DNA from: Salinicola peritrichatus
GTDB taxonomy: Bacteria > Pseudomonadota > Gammaproteobacteria > Pseudomonadales > Halomonadaceae
Assembly (NCBI RefSeq): GCF_003206715.1
Contig: NZ_PZJU01000026.1
Location: forward strand, 1 to 54,535
Reading direction: 5' to 3'
Length of the DNA stretch: 54,535 nt
Shown: piece after piece, positions 1 through 8,389 of the stretch
Layout of the letters: each line of letters begins with the position of its first letter
How positions within the stretch are numbered: position 1 is the stretch's first letter
Notes under the pieces: generated by a model
What the model saw: only the letters and a program-made list of their open reading frames with translations
What the model was told of the DNA's origin: nothing
The model's database searches: none
Program-made: the position numbers and the translations under genes

Positions 1-2384
1 CGCGGATAGAAACTATGACGATGCCGTGGGCGAGCCGTTCGACTATCCCGTCGCGGCCCGCACGGCCGCGCGGATAGAAACGACAACCGGGCATCGTCCA
101 TCGAGTCGAACGTCACGGTCGCGGCCCGCACGGCCGCGCGGATAGAAACCTTACCTAGGTGACGTCCATCGCCATTTGTTTAAGGTCGCGGCCCGCACGG
201 CCGCGCGGATAGAAACGAGAACGGCATCAACGACAATGCCGAGGCTATCGAGTCGCGGCCCGCACGGCCGCGCGGATAGAAACCATCCTACCACCAAATA
301 GACATGAATCAATTTGCCGGTCGCGGCCCGCACGGCCGCGCGGATAGAAACTCCGTCACCCTGCGTCCGCAGTCGATCTATGCCGGGTCGCGGCCCGCAC
401 GGCCGCGCGGATAGAAACGGGAGACGAAGGCCGCGTGGGAGCCAGAGCAAAACGTCGCGGCCCGCACGGCCGCGCGGATAGAAACCCCAAGGCTCGGATC
501 AAAGACCTTGACTCTGAAAAGTCGCGGCCCGCACGGCCGCGCGGATAGAAACTTCAACAAGTGACACGTCACCCCCCGATCGATTCGAGTCGCGGCCCGC
601 ACGGCCGCGCGGATAGAAACCAACCCGATTGATTGGCAACGAAGCTGGGAGATGTCGCGGCCCGCACGGCCGCGCGGATAGAAACTGCAATCTGCATGTC
701 GTAGTCTTCGCCCGACTCTTGTCGCGGCCCGCACGGCCGCGCGGATAGAAACTACCTTCCCAAGTCGAGCGAACAGGTGGTTGAGGGTCGCGGCCCGCAC
801 GGCCGCGCGGATAGAAACTCTGTGCTGACGCTGGGCAAGCCTAACAAGACGCCCGTCGCGGCCCGCACGGCCGCGCGGATAGAAACTTCCGTCCACCTAC
901 CCGCCTACGTAAATACGCTTGTCGCGGCCCGCACGGCCGCGCGGATAGAAACGCGGCATCATCTGCGCACCAACCGGCATGCCGAGTCGCGGCCCGCACG
1001 GCCGCGCGGATAGAAACACGCTGGCAGGAAAGGACAAAGACGGCAACGTCTAGTCGCGGCCCGCACGGCCGCGCGGATAGAAACTTCATACTACCCCTCT
1101 GAGCTAACTATTCCGGCCAAGGTCGCGGCCCGCACGGCCGCGCGGATAGAAACGTATTCGCGTGAGCGGATCCAGCCCAAGCAGCGAAGTCGCGGCCCGC
1201 ACGGCCGCGCGGATAGAAACAGTTGCTGGCGTAGGCGCTGCCGTCGACCGGTGAGGTCGCGGCCCGCACGGCCGCGCGGATAGAAACGGAGGCCACTGTC
1301 TGGATTGATCCAGAGGGCCGGTCGCGGCCCGCACGGCCGCGCGGATAGAAACGTCTCCCGAAGCCTGACAAGCGTGGATGGTGGCCTGTCGCGGCCCGCA
1401 CGGCCGCGCGGATAGAAACAACGACACCACGTCATCGATCAACTCGACGTTGACGTCGCGGCCCGCACGGCCGCGCGGATAGAAACGAGAGCCGGATTAC
1501 GACCGTGGTCAGCGAAGCCGTCGCGGCCCGCACGGCCGCGCGGATAGAAACATACGTTTTTGCAGGATTGAGACACAACCTAGACAGGTCGCGGCCCGCA
1601 CGGCCGCGCGGATAGAAACCGCCGCAACGGCATCGGCCGCGCCGGTGTCATGCGTCGCGGCCCGCACGGCCGCGCGGATAGAAACGCCGTCATGGATATC
1701 TCGGTGTGTCCGTTCCCAGGGTCGCGGCCCGCACGGCCGCGCGGATAGAAACTTGAACTCCTTCGGCCCGGTCTTGCATGTCACCGTGTCGCGGCCCGCA
1801 CGGCCGCGCGGATAGAAACATGAGCGTCTGGCTCATGATGCTGGTGACGGTTTGTCGCGGCCCGCACGGCCGCGCGGATAGAAACATTGCTCCGCCTCCA
1901 CTTGGCAGGACCAGCTGCGGTCGCGGCCCGCACGGCCGCGCGGATAGAAACTATGCGCTGAGCAAGGCGAAGATCGTCGAAGAGTTGTCGCGGCCCGCAC
2001 GGCCGCGCGGATAGAAACAGACTCAGAGCGCCGTCGGCAGCGCCTCTATCAGCGTCGCGGCCCGCACGGCCGCGCGGATAGAAACCAGCCAGACTGGCTG
2101 ATCCAGACATTGACCTATGGTCGCGGCCCGCACGGCCGCGCGGATAGAAACGGCTACTCCCTATCGCCTTCGGCTGCCTGGCCAACGTCGCGGCCCGCAC
2201 GGCCGCGCGGATAGAAACGCGATATAGCTCATGCTGCCCCCCGGATCTGATGGTCGCGGCCCGCACGGCCGCGCGGATAGAAACGTCAACGCCCCGCAGG
2301 TTATTCCGACCAACTACTAGTAGTCGCGGCCCGCACGGCCGCGCGGATAGAAACGCCTCGAGTTCGCTCACGCCCGAGGTCGAC
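1..2384 (+). CRISPR. CRISPR array, leader-proximal segment (type I-C-like repeats)
   Basis: Thirty-six copies of a 32-nt direct repeat, starting GTCGCGGCCC and ending GGATAGAAAC, are separated by 33-38-nt unique spacers (mostly 34-36). The first copy is cut by the window edge (only 1-13 present). Full repeats start at 50, 118, 185, 252, 320 and so on to 2323. Each repeat contains a perfect 7-bp stem, CGCGGCC/GGCCGCG, around the loop CGCAC. Length, stem position and the GAAAC end match the repeat family of type I-C systems. All copies here look identical. The last spacer (2355-2384) is broken after 30 nt by the transposon. No cas genes lie in the window. Repeat polarity and the decayed repeat at 12549 put the leader to the left. 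Open frames in this region are repeat artefacts. Confidence 0.98.
2380..2384. repeat. Target-site duplication, left copy (TCGAC)
   Basis: The five bases TCGAC immediately precede the left inverted repeat and recur immediately after the right inverted repeat at 9333-9337. A 5-bp duplication is the known hallmark of Tn402/Tn5053-family transposition. Removing the element and one copy restores a 35-nt spacer. Confidence 0.93.
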
Positions 2385-2409
2385 TGTCATTTTCAGAAGA
2401 CGACTGCAC
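2385..2409 (+). repeat. Left terminal inverted repeat (outer copy)
   Basis: This 25-bp end, beginning TGTCATTTTCAGAAG and finishing GACTGCAC, abuts the target duplication. It is the characteristic IR of the Tn402/Tn5053 family. It pairs with 9308-9332, with mismatches only at two internal positions. Confidence 0.93.
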
Positions 2410-2506
2410 CAGGTGGCGGGGCGTAACGCCAGGTGTGAAGGCGGCTGTCATTTTCAGAAGACGACTGCACCAGGTGGCGGGGCGTAACGCCAGGTGTGAA
2501 GGCGGC
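2385..2506 (+). repeat. 61-bp perfect tandem duplication of the transposon left end
   Basis: Positions 2385-2445 are repeated without mismatch at 2446-2506. Each unit holds the whole 25-bp inverted repeat and 36 bp of subterminal DNA, so the element has two nested potential left ends 61 bp apart. After the second copy the sequence continues into the normal leader of tniA. Only the outer copy abuts the target duplication, so the outer IR was used in this insertion, or the duplication arose later. Confidence 0.95.
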
Positions 2507-2589
2507 TCCTGACAGCCCGGTATCAGCAGTCACCTTCACCAACCTCGACTATGCTCAGTACTCCTATGCACCACAGGCGAGTCGGGGGC

Positions 2590-3068
2590 ATGGCGTCAGA
2601 CTCAACACCGATTGCCGAGCAAGGCGTGGCCACCCTGCCCGATAAAGCCTGGGCCCAGGCCCGGCAGCGAACGGACATCATCGGACCACTGGCAGCGCTT
2701 GAGGTGGTGGGGCATGAGGCCGTCGACGCCGCCGCTCAAGCGCTGGGCCTGTCCCGGCGACAGGTATATGTCCTGATCCACCGTGCCCGGCAAGGCACTG
2801 GCCTTGTGACGGACCTGGCTCCCGGCCAATCCGGCGGCGGGAAAGGCAAGGGGCGTCTGCCGGAGTCGGTCGAACGCATCATCCGTGAGCTGCTGCAAAA
2901 GCGCTTTCTGACCAAGCAGAAGCGCAGTCTGGCGGCGTTTCACCGCGAGGTCGCTCAGGCGTGCAAAGCGCGCCCGTTGCGGGTGCTGGCGGCGTACCTC
3001 CCGCTGCTATTACGCCGCTGGAACAAGTGCAGATCGACCACACGGTCATCGTCATGGACGAGCGCGAC
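2590..3068 (+). pseudogene. tniA: Truncated, frameshifted transposase gene tniA
   Basis: The ATG at 2590 starts a frame matching the N-terminal part of TniA of Tn402/Tn5053 elements, the DDE transposase that acts with TniB and TniQ. Recognisable stretches are EQGVATLPDKAW, the helix-turn-helix-like ALGLSRRQVYVLI, and KRFLTKQKRSLAAFHRE. Similarity stops near 2980 and resumes in a second frame (about 2997-3068) with PLEQVQIDHTVI, which holds the first Asp of the DDE triad at codon 3036. Part of the linker is therefore deleted or shifted. Nothing of the rest of the catalytic core follows. TniA is normally over 500 residues, so this is a non-functional remnant. Confidence 0.88.
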
Positions 3069-3073
3069 CGGCT

Positions 3074-3124
3074 ACCCACGAGACCTTCGACCGGGCCATC
3101 GCCGAGCATCTTGCCCGGGGCTGA
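3074..3124 (+). pseudogene. 3' end fragment of an unidentified gene at the cargo boundary
   Basis: Directly after the tniA stub a third frame reads THETFDRAIAEHLARG and then TGA at 3122. It is not part of TniA as I know it and looks like a natural protein C-terminus. It is followed at once by the hairpin that ends the convergent wrbA operon. I infer it is the tail of a gene that faced this operon in its original chromosome and was cut when the cargo was captured. The family is unknown and it could be chance. Confidence 0.35.
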
Positions 3125-3146
3125 ACCTCTGGCCCTGACACACGAA

Positions 3147-3176
3147 AGGCCCCGCACGGGTGACCGGGCGGGGCCT
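3147..3176 (-). terminator. Rho-independent terminator downstream of wrbA
   Basis: A perfect 9-bp stem AGGCCCCGC/GCGGGGCCT surrounds a 12-nt loop, 26 bp beyond the wrbA stop. On the minus strand it is followed by TTTCGTG, a short U-rich tail. It may also have served the truncated plus-strand gene ending at 3124. Confidence 0.7.
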
Positions 3177-3202
3177 AATCGGCAAGGGCGAGAGGAGCGC
3201 TA

Positions 3203-3799
3203 TCATCCGGCCAGCCGTGCAGCGATGCCGGCGACGTGCTCGCCCTGAAAACGGGCGAGGTTCAGCTCGGTCTCGCTGGGTTGACGTGAGCCGTCACCAC
3301 CGGCGATGGTCGCGGCGCCATACGGCGAGCCGCCCTTGACCTCGGAGATATCGAACTGGGCCTCGAGACCATAGCCGATGGGCACGATCACCATGCCGTG
3401 ATGGGCCAGGGTCGTCCAAGCGGTGAGAATCGTGGTCTCGTTGCCGCCGCCGGTGCCGGTGGAGGTGAAGACACTGGCCACCTTGCCGCGCAGGCTGCCG
3501 CTCGCCCACAGACTGCCGGTCTGGTCGAGGAAGGTGCGCATCTGGCCGGCCATGTTGCCGAAACGGGTCGGCGTGCCAAAGATAACGGCGTCATAGTCGG
3601 CCAGTTCCTCGGGACGCGCCTCGGGGGTGTCGAGTGCCTTGCCGCCGGCCTTGGCGAAGGCCTCCGGGTCCATCGTCTCGGGGACCCGCTTGATCGTCAC
3701 TTCGACACCGTTCACCTGGCGTGCGCCGTCCGCGATGCTGTTCGCCATGGTCTCGATATGGCCATACATGGAGTAGTAGAGCACCAGTACCTGGGTCAT
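3203..3799 (-). CDS. wrbA: NAD(P)H:quinone oxidoreductase, WrbA family
   Basis: This 198-residue flavodoxin-fold protein has the usual WrbA length. The FMN phosphate-binding loop [10 protein letters not shown] is at residues 8-17, followed by the WrbA signatures GTPTRFGNM (about 75-83) and GTGGGNETT (about 114-122). WrbA proteins reduce quinones by two electrons with NAD(P)H, avoiding semiquinone cycling. The start at 3799 is supported by AAGGAGGT eight bases upstream; a longer in-frame start at 3889 lacks this. It is the last gene of the leftward cargo operon and precedes a hairpin terminator. In context it likely detoxifies quinones, perhaps made by the other operon enzymes. Confidence 0.93.
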   Translation of the reverse strand: MTQVLVLYYSMYGHIETMANSIADGARQVNGVEVTIKRVPETMDPEAFAKAGGKALDTPEARPEELADYDAVIFGTPTRFGNMAGQMRTFLDQTGSLWASGSLRGKVASVFTSTGTGGGNETTILTAWTTLAHHGMVIVPIGYGLEAQFDISEVKGGSPYGAATIAGGDGSRQPSETELNLARFQGEHVAGIAARLAG

Positions 3800-3945
3800 G
3801 GGTTGTACCTCCTTGGGAGTGCTGCGAGTTGTCGATCTTTCGAACAAACGGGAGTATCCGGAAGTAAGTGGTTGATACCTGTCCATCACAGGAATGAGCC
3901 TAGTCGCTTGCTCACCGGATTACCTGGTTGATGGAGGGTGGTCAG

Positions 3946-4887
3946 TTATCGCCTAGCAACATCTAGCCTGGCCAGCGCCTGTTCAGGCAGCGACAAGCTC
4001 ACGGAATCCAGTACTTCATCCAGCTGACCTAGACTAGTGGCGCTGGCAATGGGCGCGGTGACCGCGGGGCGGCTCAGCAGCCAGGCCAGAGCTACTTGGG
4101 CGGGCTTGGCGCCAAGCTCATCGGATACGTTCAACAGCTCCTGCAGAAGTCGCTGACCGCGCTCATCGAAGTAGCCCTTCAGGAAATCGGCCCGGGCGTT
4201 ACCTTCCAGATCCTCGAGCTTCGAATACTTACCGGTCAGAAAGCCGCTGGCCAGGGAGAAGTAGCTCACCACCCCGAGCGCATGCTCCTCGGCCACATTC
4301 GCAAGCCCGGCCTCAAAGTCGTCACGGTCATAGAGGTTATAGAGCGGCTGCGTCACTTCGTAGCGGGGCAGCCCCTGATTCCGGGAGACCGCCAGGGCCT
4401 CGCCCAGTCGCTCGGCGGAATAGTTGGAAGCGCCGATGGTTCGCACTTTGCCGGCCTCGATCAGCCGGGCGAAGGCCCCAAGGGTTTCCTCCAGTGGCAC
4501 ATCCTGGTCATCGATATGTGCGAAGTAGACGTCCAGGTAATCGGTACGCAGGCGCTTCAGGGAGTCCTCGACGGCGGCCTCGATGTTGGCCGCCGAGAGG
4601 CCCTTGCGCGGCTCCCACATGCCCACCTTGCTCATCAGTACGAGATCGTCGCGCCGCCCGCGCCGGGCCAGCCACTGACCCAGAACCGTTTCCGACTCAC
4701 CGCCCTCGAGCCCCGGCGCCCAGGCCGAATAGACATCGGCGGTGTCGATGGCGTTGAAGCCACGCTCGACGAAGCGATCGAGCAGGGTGAAGGAGCGGTC
4801 TTCATCGGCGGTCCAGCCGAAAACGTTGCCACCGAAGACGAGCGGTGCGATCTCGACCCCGGAGCGGCCCAAGTTGCGTTTTTTCAT
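3946..4887 (-). CDS. Aldo/keto reductase
   Basis: The 313-residue product is an NADPH-dependent TIM-barrel aldo/keto reductase. The catalytic tetrad is visible: Asp48 in AIDTADVYS, Tyr53, Lys87 in LMSKVGMW and His124 in YFAHIDDQD. The C-terminal half keeps the family pattern GASNYSAERL and ends with the cofactor-binding PIASATSLGQL. Family members reduce aldehydes and ketones to alcohols; the substrate cannot be read from sequence. The start at 4887 (MKKRNLGRSG) has AGAAAAGGATC upstream and fits the family N-terminus. Fourth gene of the cargo operon, between the cytochrome b561 and wrbA genes. Confidence 0.93.
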   Translation of the reverse strand: MKKRNLGRSGVEIAPLVFGGNVFGWTADEDRSFTLLDRFVERGFNAIDTADVYSAWAPGLEGGESETVLGQWLARRGRRDDLVLMSKVGMWEPRKGLSAANIEAAVEDSLKRLRTDYLDVYFAHIDDQDVPLEETLGAFARLIEAGKVRTIGASNYSAERLGEALAVSRNQGLPRYEVTQPLYNLYDRDDFEAGLANVAEEHALGVVSYFSLASGFLTGKYSKLEDLEGNARADFLKGYFDERGQRLLQELLNVSDELGAKPAQVALAWLLSRPAVTAPIASATSLGQLDEVLDSVSLSLPEQALARLDVARR

Positions 4888-4951
4888 GATCCTTTTCTCT
4901 CCCATGTCGAAAACCTGTTGAAGGCAATGCCTGGTACCTGTCACGGTCGCG

Positions 4952-5473
4952 CTACAGCATCCGCTTGAGCGTATCGTCACGCTGGACAAAGTGGTGAAAC
5001 AGGGCGATGCCGATATGCCCGAGGACCAGCGCGGTTAACGCCCAAGCCAGCGGTGAGTGCAGGCTGCCGAGACTTGCGGCCCAAGCGATCTCTTCACCCT
5101 CCGCAAGGATCTCCAACCCGAAGGCGGTCAGTTCATAGCCGCCTCCCAGCATCACCATCACCCCGGTGATCGGCATCAGCAGCATGCCGGCGAAGAGCAG
5201 GCCATGCCCGGCCTTGACCAGCTTGGCAGTGGCCGGGTCCTGGGCCGGACGCTGATGACGCTGACGCGCCACCCACGCCAGGCGCAGCACGATCAACACC
5301 AGTAGCAGGGTGCCGATGGAGACGTGCCAGGGAACCAGGGTCTGGCCTACCCAGTGCTCCCCCTCGGCGATCCGGTCACCAAACTTGAGCAGCTGCCAGA
5401 TGATCAATACCGCCATCAGCCAATGGAAGGCCTTGCTGACGCTGCCATAGCGTTCTTTGGAATCGTTGATCAT
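4952..5473 (-). CDS. Cytochrome b561-type di-haem membrane protein
   Basis: The 173-residue protein has four predicted membrane helices and the histidine pattern of prokaryotic cytochrome b561: His17 in KAFHW, His50 in PWHVSIG, His90 in KAGHGLL, His139 and His153/160 in the last helices. Such proteins pass electrons between quinones and soluble partners, for example in superoxide-dependent quinone reduction by CybB. The ATG at 5473 has GGAG six bases upstream. An ATG at 5479 is in frame but abuts the Shine-Dalgarno sequence. Third gene of the cargo operon, and the only membrane protein in it, so it is a candidate link between the cytosolic oxidoreductases and the quinone pool. Confidence 0.9.
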   Translation of the reverse strand: MINDSKERYGSVSKAFHWLMAVLIIWQLLKFGDRIAEGEHWVGQTLVPWHVSIGTLLLVLIVLRLAWVARQRHQRPAQDPATAKLVKAGHGLLFAGMLLMPITGVMVMLGGGYELTAFGLEILAEGEEIAWAASLGSLHSPLAWALTALVLGHIGIALFHHFVQRDDTLKRML

Positions 5474-5566
5474 CGACATCTCCGCCAGGTAGTTTCAAAA
5501 ATTCAAGCAGCTCCAAGCTAGCAGGCTAGCAAACCGCCTGCTATCGCCGCGGTCCCGACGTCTCGA

Positions 5567-6364
5567 TCAGGCAATGCTCTCGACGATGCCGCCTTCCACT
5601 CGCAGGGCGGAGCCGGTGGTGGCACTGGCCTGGGGCGAGGCCGCATAGACGCACAGGCTGGCGACCTCCTCAGGGGTGGCGAAGCGCTTGAGCAGGGTCG
5701 AGGGGCGGTTCTCCGCGAGGAACAGGGTCTCCATCTCCTCGGCCGAGACGCCGCGCTCGGCGGCCATCTTGGCCATCATCGCCTGGGCGCCTTCGGTACG
5801 GGTCGGGCCGGGCAGGATGGTGTTCACCGTGACGCCGCTGCCGGCCAGCACCTTGGCCAGGCCACGGGAGACGCCCTGCAGGGCCGCCTTGCTGACACCG
5901 TAGTGCACCATCTCGGAGGGAATGTTCAGCGCCGACTCGCTGGAGATGAACTGGATGCGACCCCAGCCGCGGGCCTGCATGCCCTGGGCATAGTGGCGCG
6001 CCAGGCGCACCCCGCTCATGACGTTGATCTGGAAGATCTCTTCCCAGGCGGCGTCGTCAATCTCGAAGAAGGGGCGGCCGCCGTAGATGCCTAGGTTGTT
6101 GACCAGGATATCGACCTCGGGGCGGGCCGCGATCAGCGCCTGACAGCCTTCGGCGGTGCCGGGGTCGGCCACCACGCCGCTGGCATCGTCACGGTCACTG
6201 GCCTGCTGGATATGGGCCACGGCCTTGTCCACCTTGGCCTGATCGCGACCGACCACGGTCACGCTGGCACCCGCCTGGGCCAGGCCAGTGGCGATCGCCA
6301 GCCCAATGCCCGCGGTGGAGCCGGTGACTAGGGCCTGTTTGCCGGAAAGTTCAATTCGCATCAT
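5567..6364 (-). CDS. Short-chain dehydrogenase/reductase (SDR)
   Basis: This classical SDR of 265 residues has the dinucleotide-binding motif TGSTAGIG at residues 14-21, the structural NNLG at 89-92, and catalytic Ser in SSES (141-144), Tyr155 and Lys159 (YGVSK). It should oxidise or reduce a hydroxyl/carbonyl with NAD(P); the substrate is unknown. Two adjacent ATG codons (6364, 6361) follow AGGAGATAG, and either could start. Second gene of the leftward cargo operon, 62 bp after the dioxygenase gene. Confidence 0.92.
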   Translation of the reverse strand: MMRIELSGKQALVTGSTAGIGLAIATGLAQAGASVTVVGRDQAKVDKAVAHIQQASDRDDASGVVADPGTAEGCQALIAARPEVDILVNNLGIYGGRPFFEIDDAAWEEIFQINVMSGVRLARHYAQGMQARGWGRIQFISSESALNIPSEMVHYGVSKAALQGVSRGLAKVLAGSGVTVNTILPGPTRTEGAQAMMAKMAAERGVSAEEMETLFLAENRPSTLLKRFATPEEVASLCVYAASPQASATTGSALRVEGGIVESIA

Positions 6365-6426
6365 CTATCTCCTGCTGTATTGCGTGAGTTGCCATGTGAG
6401 GTGGCTGTGAAAGTGGCGTGGCCGCC

Positions 6427-7257
6427 TCAGCCGAAGCGGTAGGCGGACAGCTGCGTCTTGAGCACTTGTTCCGAATAGATCTTGCGGCCCTTGTCCTTCC
6501 CCGCGGCGCCGGCGGCGACCATCAGCGGGATCAGGTGCTCTTCGTCGCCCGGCGGGTGGCACTGAGGCGCATGGGGTGCCCGAGCCCAGTCGCCAAGCGC
6601 GGCGTGGCGCCGATCCGGCTCAGCCTCCACGGTCTGAGTCAGCCAGTCATCAAAGGCCTCGGAGGGTGCGGTAAAACGCGCATCCCCGTAGCCGCGCATG
6701 TTGTGGAAGCTCATGCCGCTGCCGACGATCAGTACACCTTCATCACGCAGCGACGCCAAGGCCTCGCCAGCAGCGAGATGGGCCGCGGGATCGAGATCAT
6801 CGCGCAGCGACAACTGCACTACGGGGATATCCGCCTCGGGGAACATCAGCTTCAGCGGCACGAACATACCGTGATCGAACCCCCGCTCGGTGTCCCGTTG
6901 GCTGGCCAGACCGGCTTGAGAGAGCAGCCTGTCGACCTGCTCTGCCAGGGCCGGCGCGCCGGGGGCCGGGTAGGTGAGCTCATAGGTGTGGTCAGGAAAC
7001 CCGTGGTAATCGTAGATCAGCTCGGGGTATTCACCCGCGCTCACGCGAAAGCCGGGGGTTCGCCAGTGGGCGGAGACCATCAGGATCGCGCGGGGGCGGG
7101 CCGGCAGCGAGGCGGCCACGCCCTTGAGGAAGCCTGCCATGCCTTCCCAGGTGCCGGGCGGGTTCCAGTCCATGAAGAAGCACGGGCCGGCGCCGTGGGG
7201 AATGAACAGCACCGGCTGGGTGGTTGAATCAGGGGGCGATACGCTCGCGTTGGTCAT
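6427..7257 (-). CDS. 4,5-DOPA dioxygenase-like protein (LigB/YgiD class III extradiol dioxygenase)
   Basis: The 276-residue product matches the bacterial DODA/YgiD family, metal-dependent ring-cleaving dioxygenases. Conserved metal and active-site histidines are in place: His21 in FIPHGAGP, His64 in VSAHW, His129 in FDHGMFVPL, His185 in SFHNM and His241 in EEHLIPL. Many family members have uncertain substrates and may act on catechol-like compounds. It is the first gene of the operon, divergent from the LysR gene across 122 bp. A catechol dioxygenase followed by quinone, aldehyde and alcohol oxidoreductases suggests handling of aromatic or quinone compounds, which is inference. Confidence 0.88.
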   Translation of the reverse strand: MTNASVSPPDSTTQPVLFIPHGAGPCFFMDWNPPGTWEGMAGFLKGVAASLPARPRAILMVSAHWRTPGFRVSAGEYPELIYDYHGFPDHTYELTYPAPGAPALAEQVDRLLSQAGLASQRDTERGFDHGMFVPLKLMFPEADIPVVQLSLRDDLDPAAHLAAGEALASLRDEGVLIVGSGMSFHNMRGYGDARFTAPSEAFDDWLTQTVEAEPDRRHAALGDWARAPHAPQCHPPGDEEHLIPLMVAAGAAGKDKGRKIYSEQVLKTQLSAYRFG

Positions 7258-7379
7258 CGTGTAATTCCTTGGGCCATGCGGCCCGGTGAATACTTAGGTA
7301 GGTAATACTGTATCCTCACTCCCTTAGTAAGAGAATATGGTATTTTATGCAAACACCTTTAACTATGAGTGCGAAATAG
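7258..7379. promoter_or_regulatory. Divergent promoter region with candidate LysR operator
   Basis: This 122-bp spacer between the dioxygenase operon and the LysR gene is AT-rich compared with its neighbours. It holds an imperfect inverted repeat: AATACTGTATCC at 7304-7315 and GAATATGGTATT at 7333-7344 (9 of 12 pairs). LysR proteins usually bind such sites in a divergent intergenic region and control both directions. Exact -10 and -35 boxes cannot be assigned. Confidence 0.5.
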
Positions 7380-8348
7380 ATGCTGGACCGTTTTACGGGG
7401 ATGCGGGTCTTTACCCAAGCGGCAACCCACGGCAGCCTATCGGCGGCGGGACGCGCGCTGGGCATGTCGCCGGCTATGGCCACCAAGCACATGGATGCCC
7501 TGGAGGCCCGGCTGGGCGTCAAGCTACTGCATCGCACCACCCGACGGCTGACGTTGACGGACGCCGGCACCGACTATCTCGAGGCCTGCCGGCGCATCCT
7601 GCAGGAACTCGACGAGGCGGAGTCGGAAGTGGCCGCCCAGAGAGTCGAAGCGGTCGGGCGGCTGCGCATGAATGTACCGCTCTCCTTCGGCGTGCGCTTC
7701 ATCGCGCCACTGCTACCCGCGTTCCACCGTCGCTATCCAAAGGTGGAGGTCGAACTGGGCCTGAGCGATGCCCAGCACGGCCTGATCCAGGAAGGCTGGG
7801 ACCTGGCGATCCGCATCGGTCATCTTGCCGACAGCTCGCTCAAGGCGCGACGGCTGGGCGACTGCCCGATGCGGGTCTGTGCCGCGCCGGACTATCTGGA
7901 ACGATACGGCACGCCGGGGGGCGTCGCCGAACTATCCGGCCATAACTGTCTGAGCTATACCCTGTCGCCCTCTCAGAGAGAGGGGACCTGGAGCTTCGGT
8001 CGCGAGGGCGACATTCAGGTGCCTGTGCAAGGCGATCTCAAAGCCAACAATGGTGATGCATTATTGGTGGCGGCGCTTGGCGGGCAGGGCGTGATCTATC
8101 AGCCGAACTTCATCGTGGGGGAGGCCCTGGCGCGCGGTACCCTGGTGGCCCTGGAACTCGACCAGCCCACGCTCGACCTGGGCGGCTTGCATGTGCTGTT
8201 TCCCCCCGACCGGCGCCCACCAGCCAAGGTCAGGGCGATGATCGATTACCTGGTTGAGGCATTTGCGCAGTCCTCCTGCCAGACCCCGTCTCTGACAACT
8301 AGGGAAAGCTCGGCCAGTGTAAGGAGACTCCGTGACCAGCCCGACTGA
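7380..8348 (+). CDS. LysR-family transcriptional regulator of the cargo operon
   Basis: The 322-residue protein has an N-terminal winged helix-turn-helix (about residues 1-60, with GSLSAAGRALGMSPAMATKHM) and a periplasmic-binding-protein-like effector domain from about residue 90. It resembles the CrgA/AaeR-type branch (FTQAATHGSLSAAG, LLHRTTRRLTLTDAG). It is divergent from the five-gene redox operon, the usual arrangement for a LysR activator of its neighbours. The Shine-Dalgarno sequence is weak. The last 25 or so residues look unlike the family and may be read-through into junction DNA near 8275-8348, which also holds a second short start (8332). Confidence 0.92.
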   Translation: MLDRFTGMRVFTQAATHGSLSAAGRALGMSPAMATKHMDALEARLGVKLLHRTTRRLTLTDAGTDYLEACRRILQELDEAESEVAAQRVEAVGRLRMNVPLSFGVRFIAPLLPAFHRRYPKVEVELGLSDAQHGLIQEGWDLAIRIGHLADSSLKARRLGDCPMRVCAAPDYLERYGTPGGVAELSGHNCLSYTLSPSQREGTWSFGREGDIQVPVQGDLKANNGDALLVAALGGQGVIYQPNFIVGEALARGTLVALELDQPTLDLGGLHVLFPPDRRPPAKVRAMIDYLVEAFAQSSCQTPSLTTRESSASVRRLRDQPD

Positions 8349-8385
8349 TAACATTCTCCATCTGCCGGACTTCCAAGGACGATAG
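8332..8385 (+). pseudogene. 5' fragment of an unidentified gene at the cargo boundary
   Basis: A strong Shine-Dalgarno (AAGGAGACTCC) precedes GTG at 8332 and the frame MTSPTDNILHLPDFQGR, stopped by TAG at 8383. It overlaps the 3' end of the LysR gene. It looks like the beginning of a longer protein cut at the right capture junction. The N-terminus vaguely recalls ISL3-type transposases, but 17 residues are too few to assign. Confidence 0.3.
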
Positions 8386-8389
8386 CATT

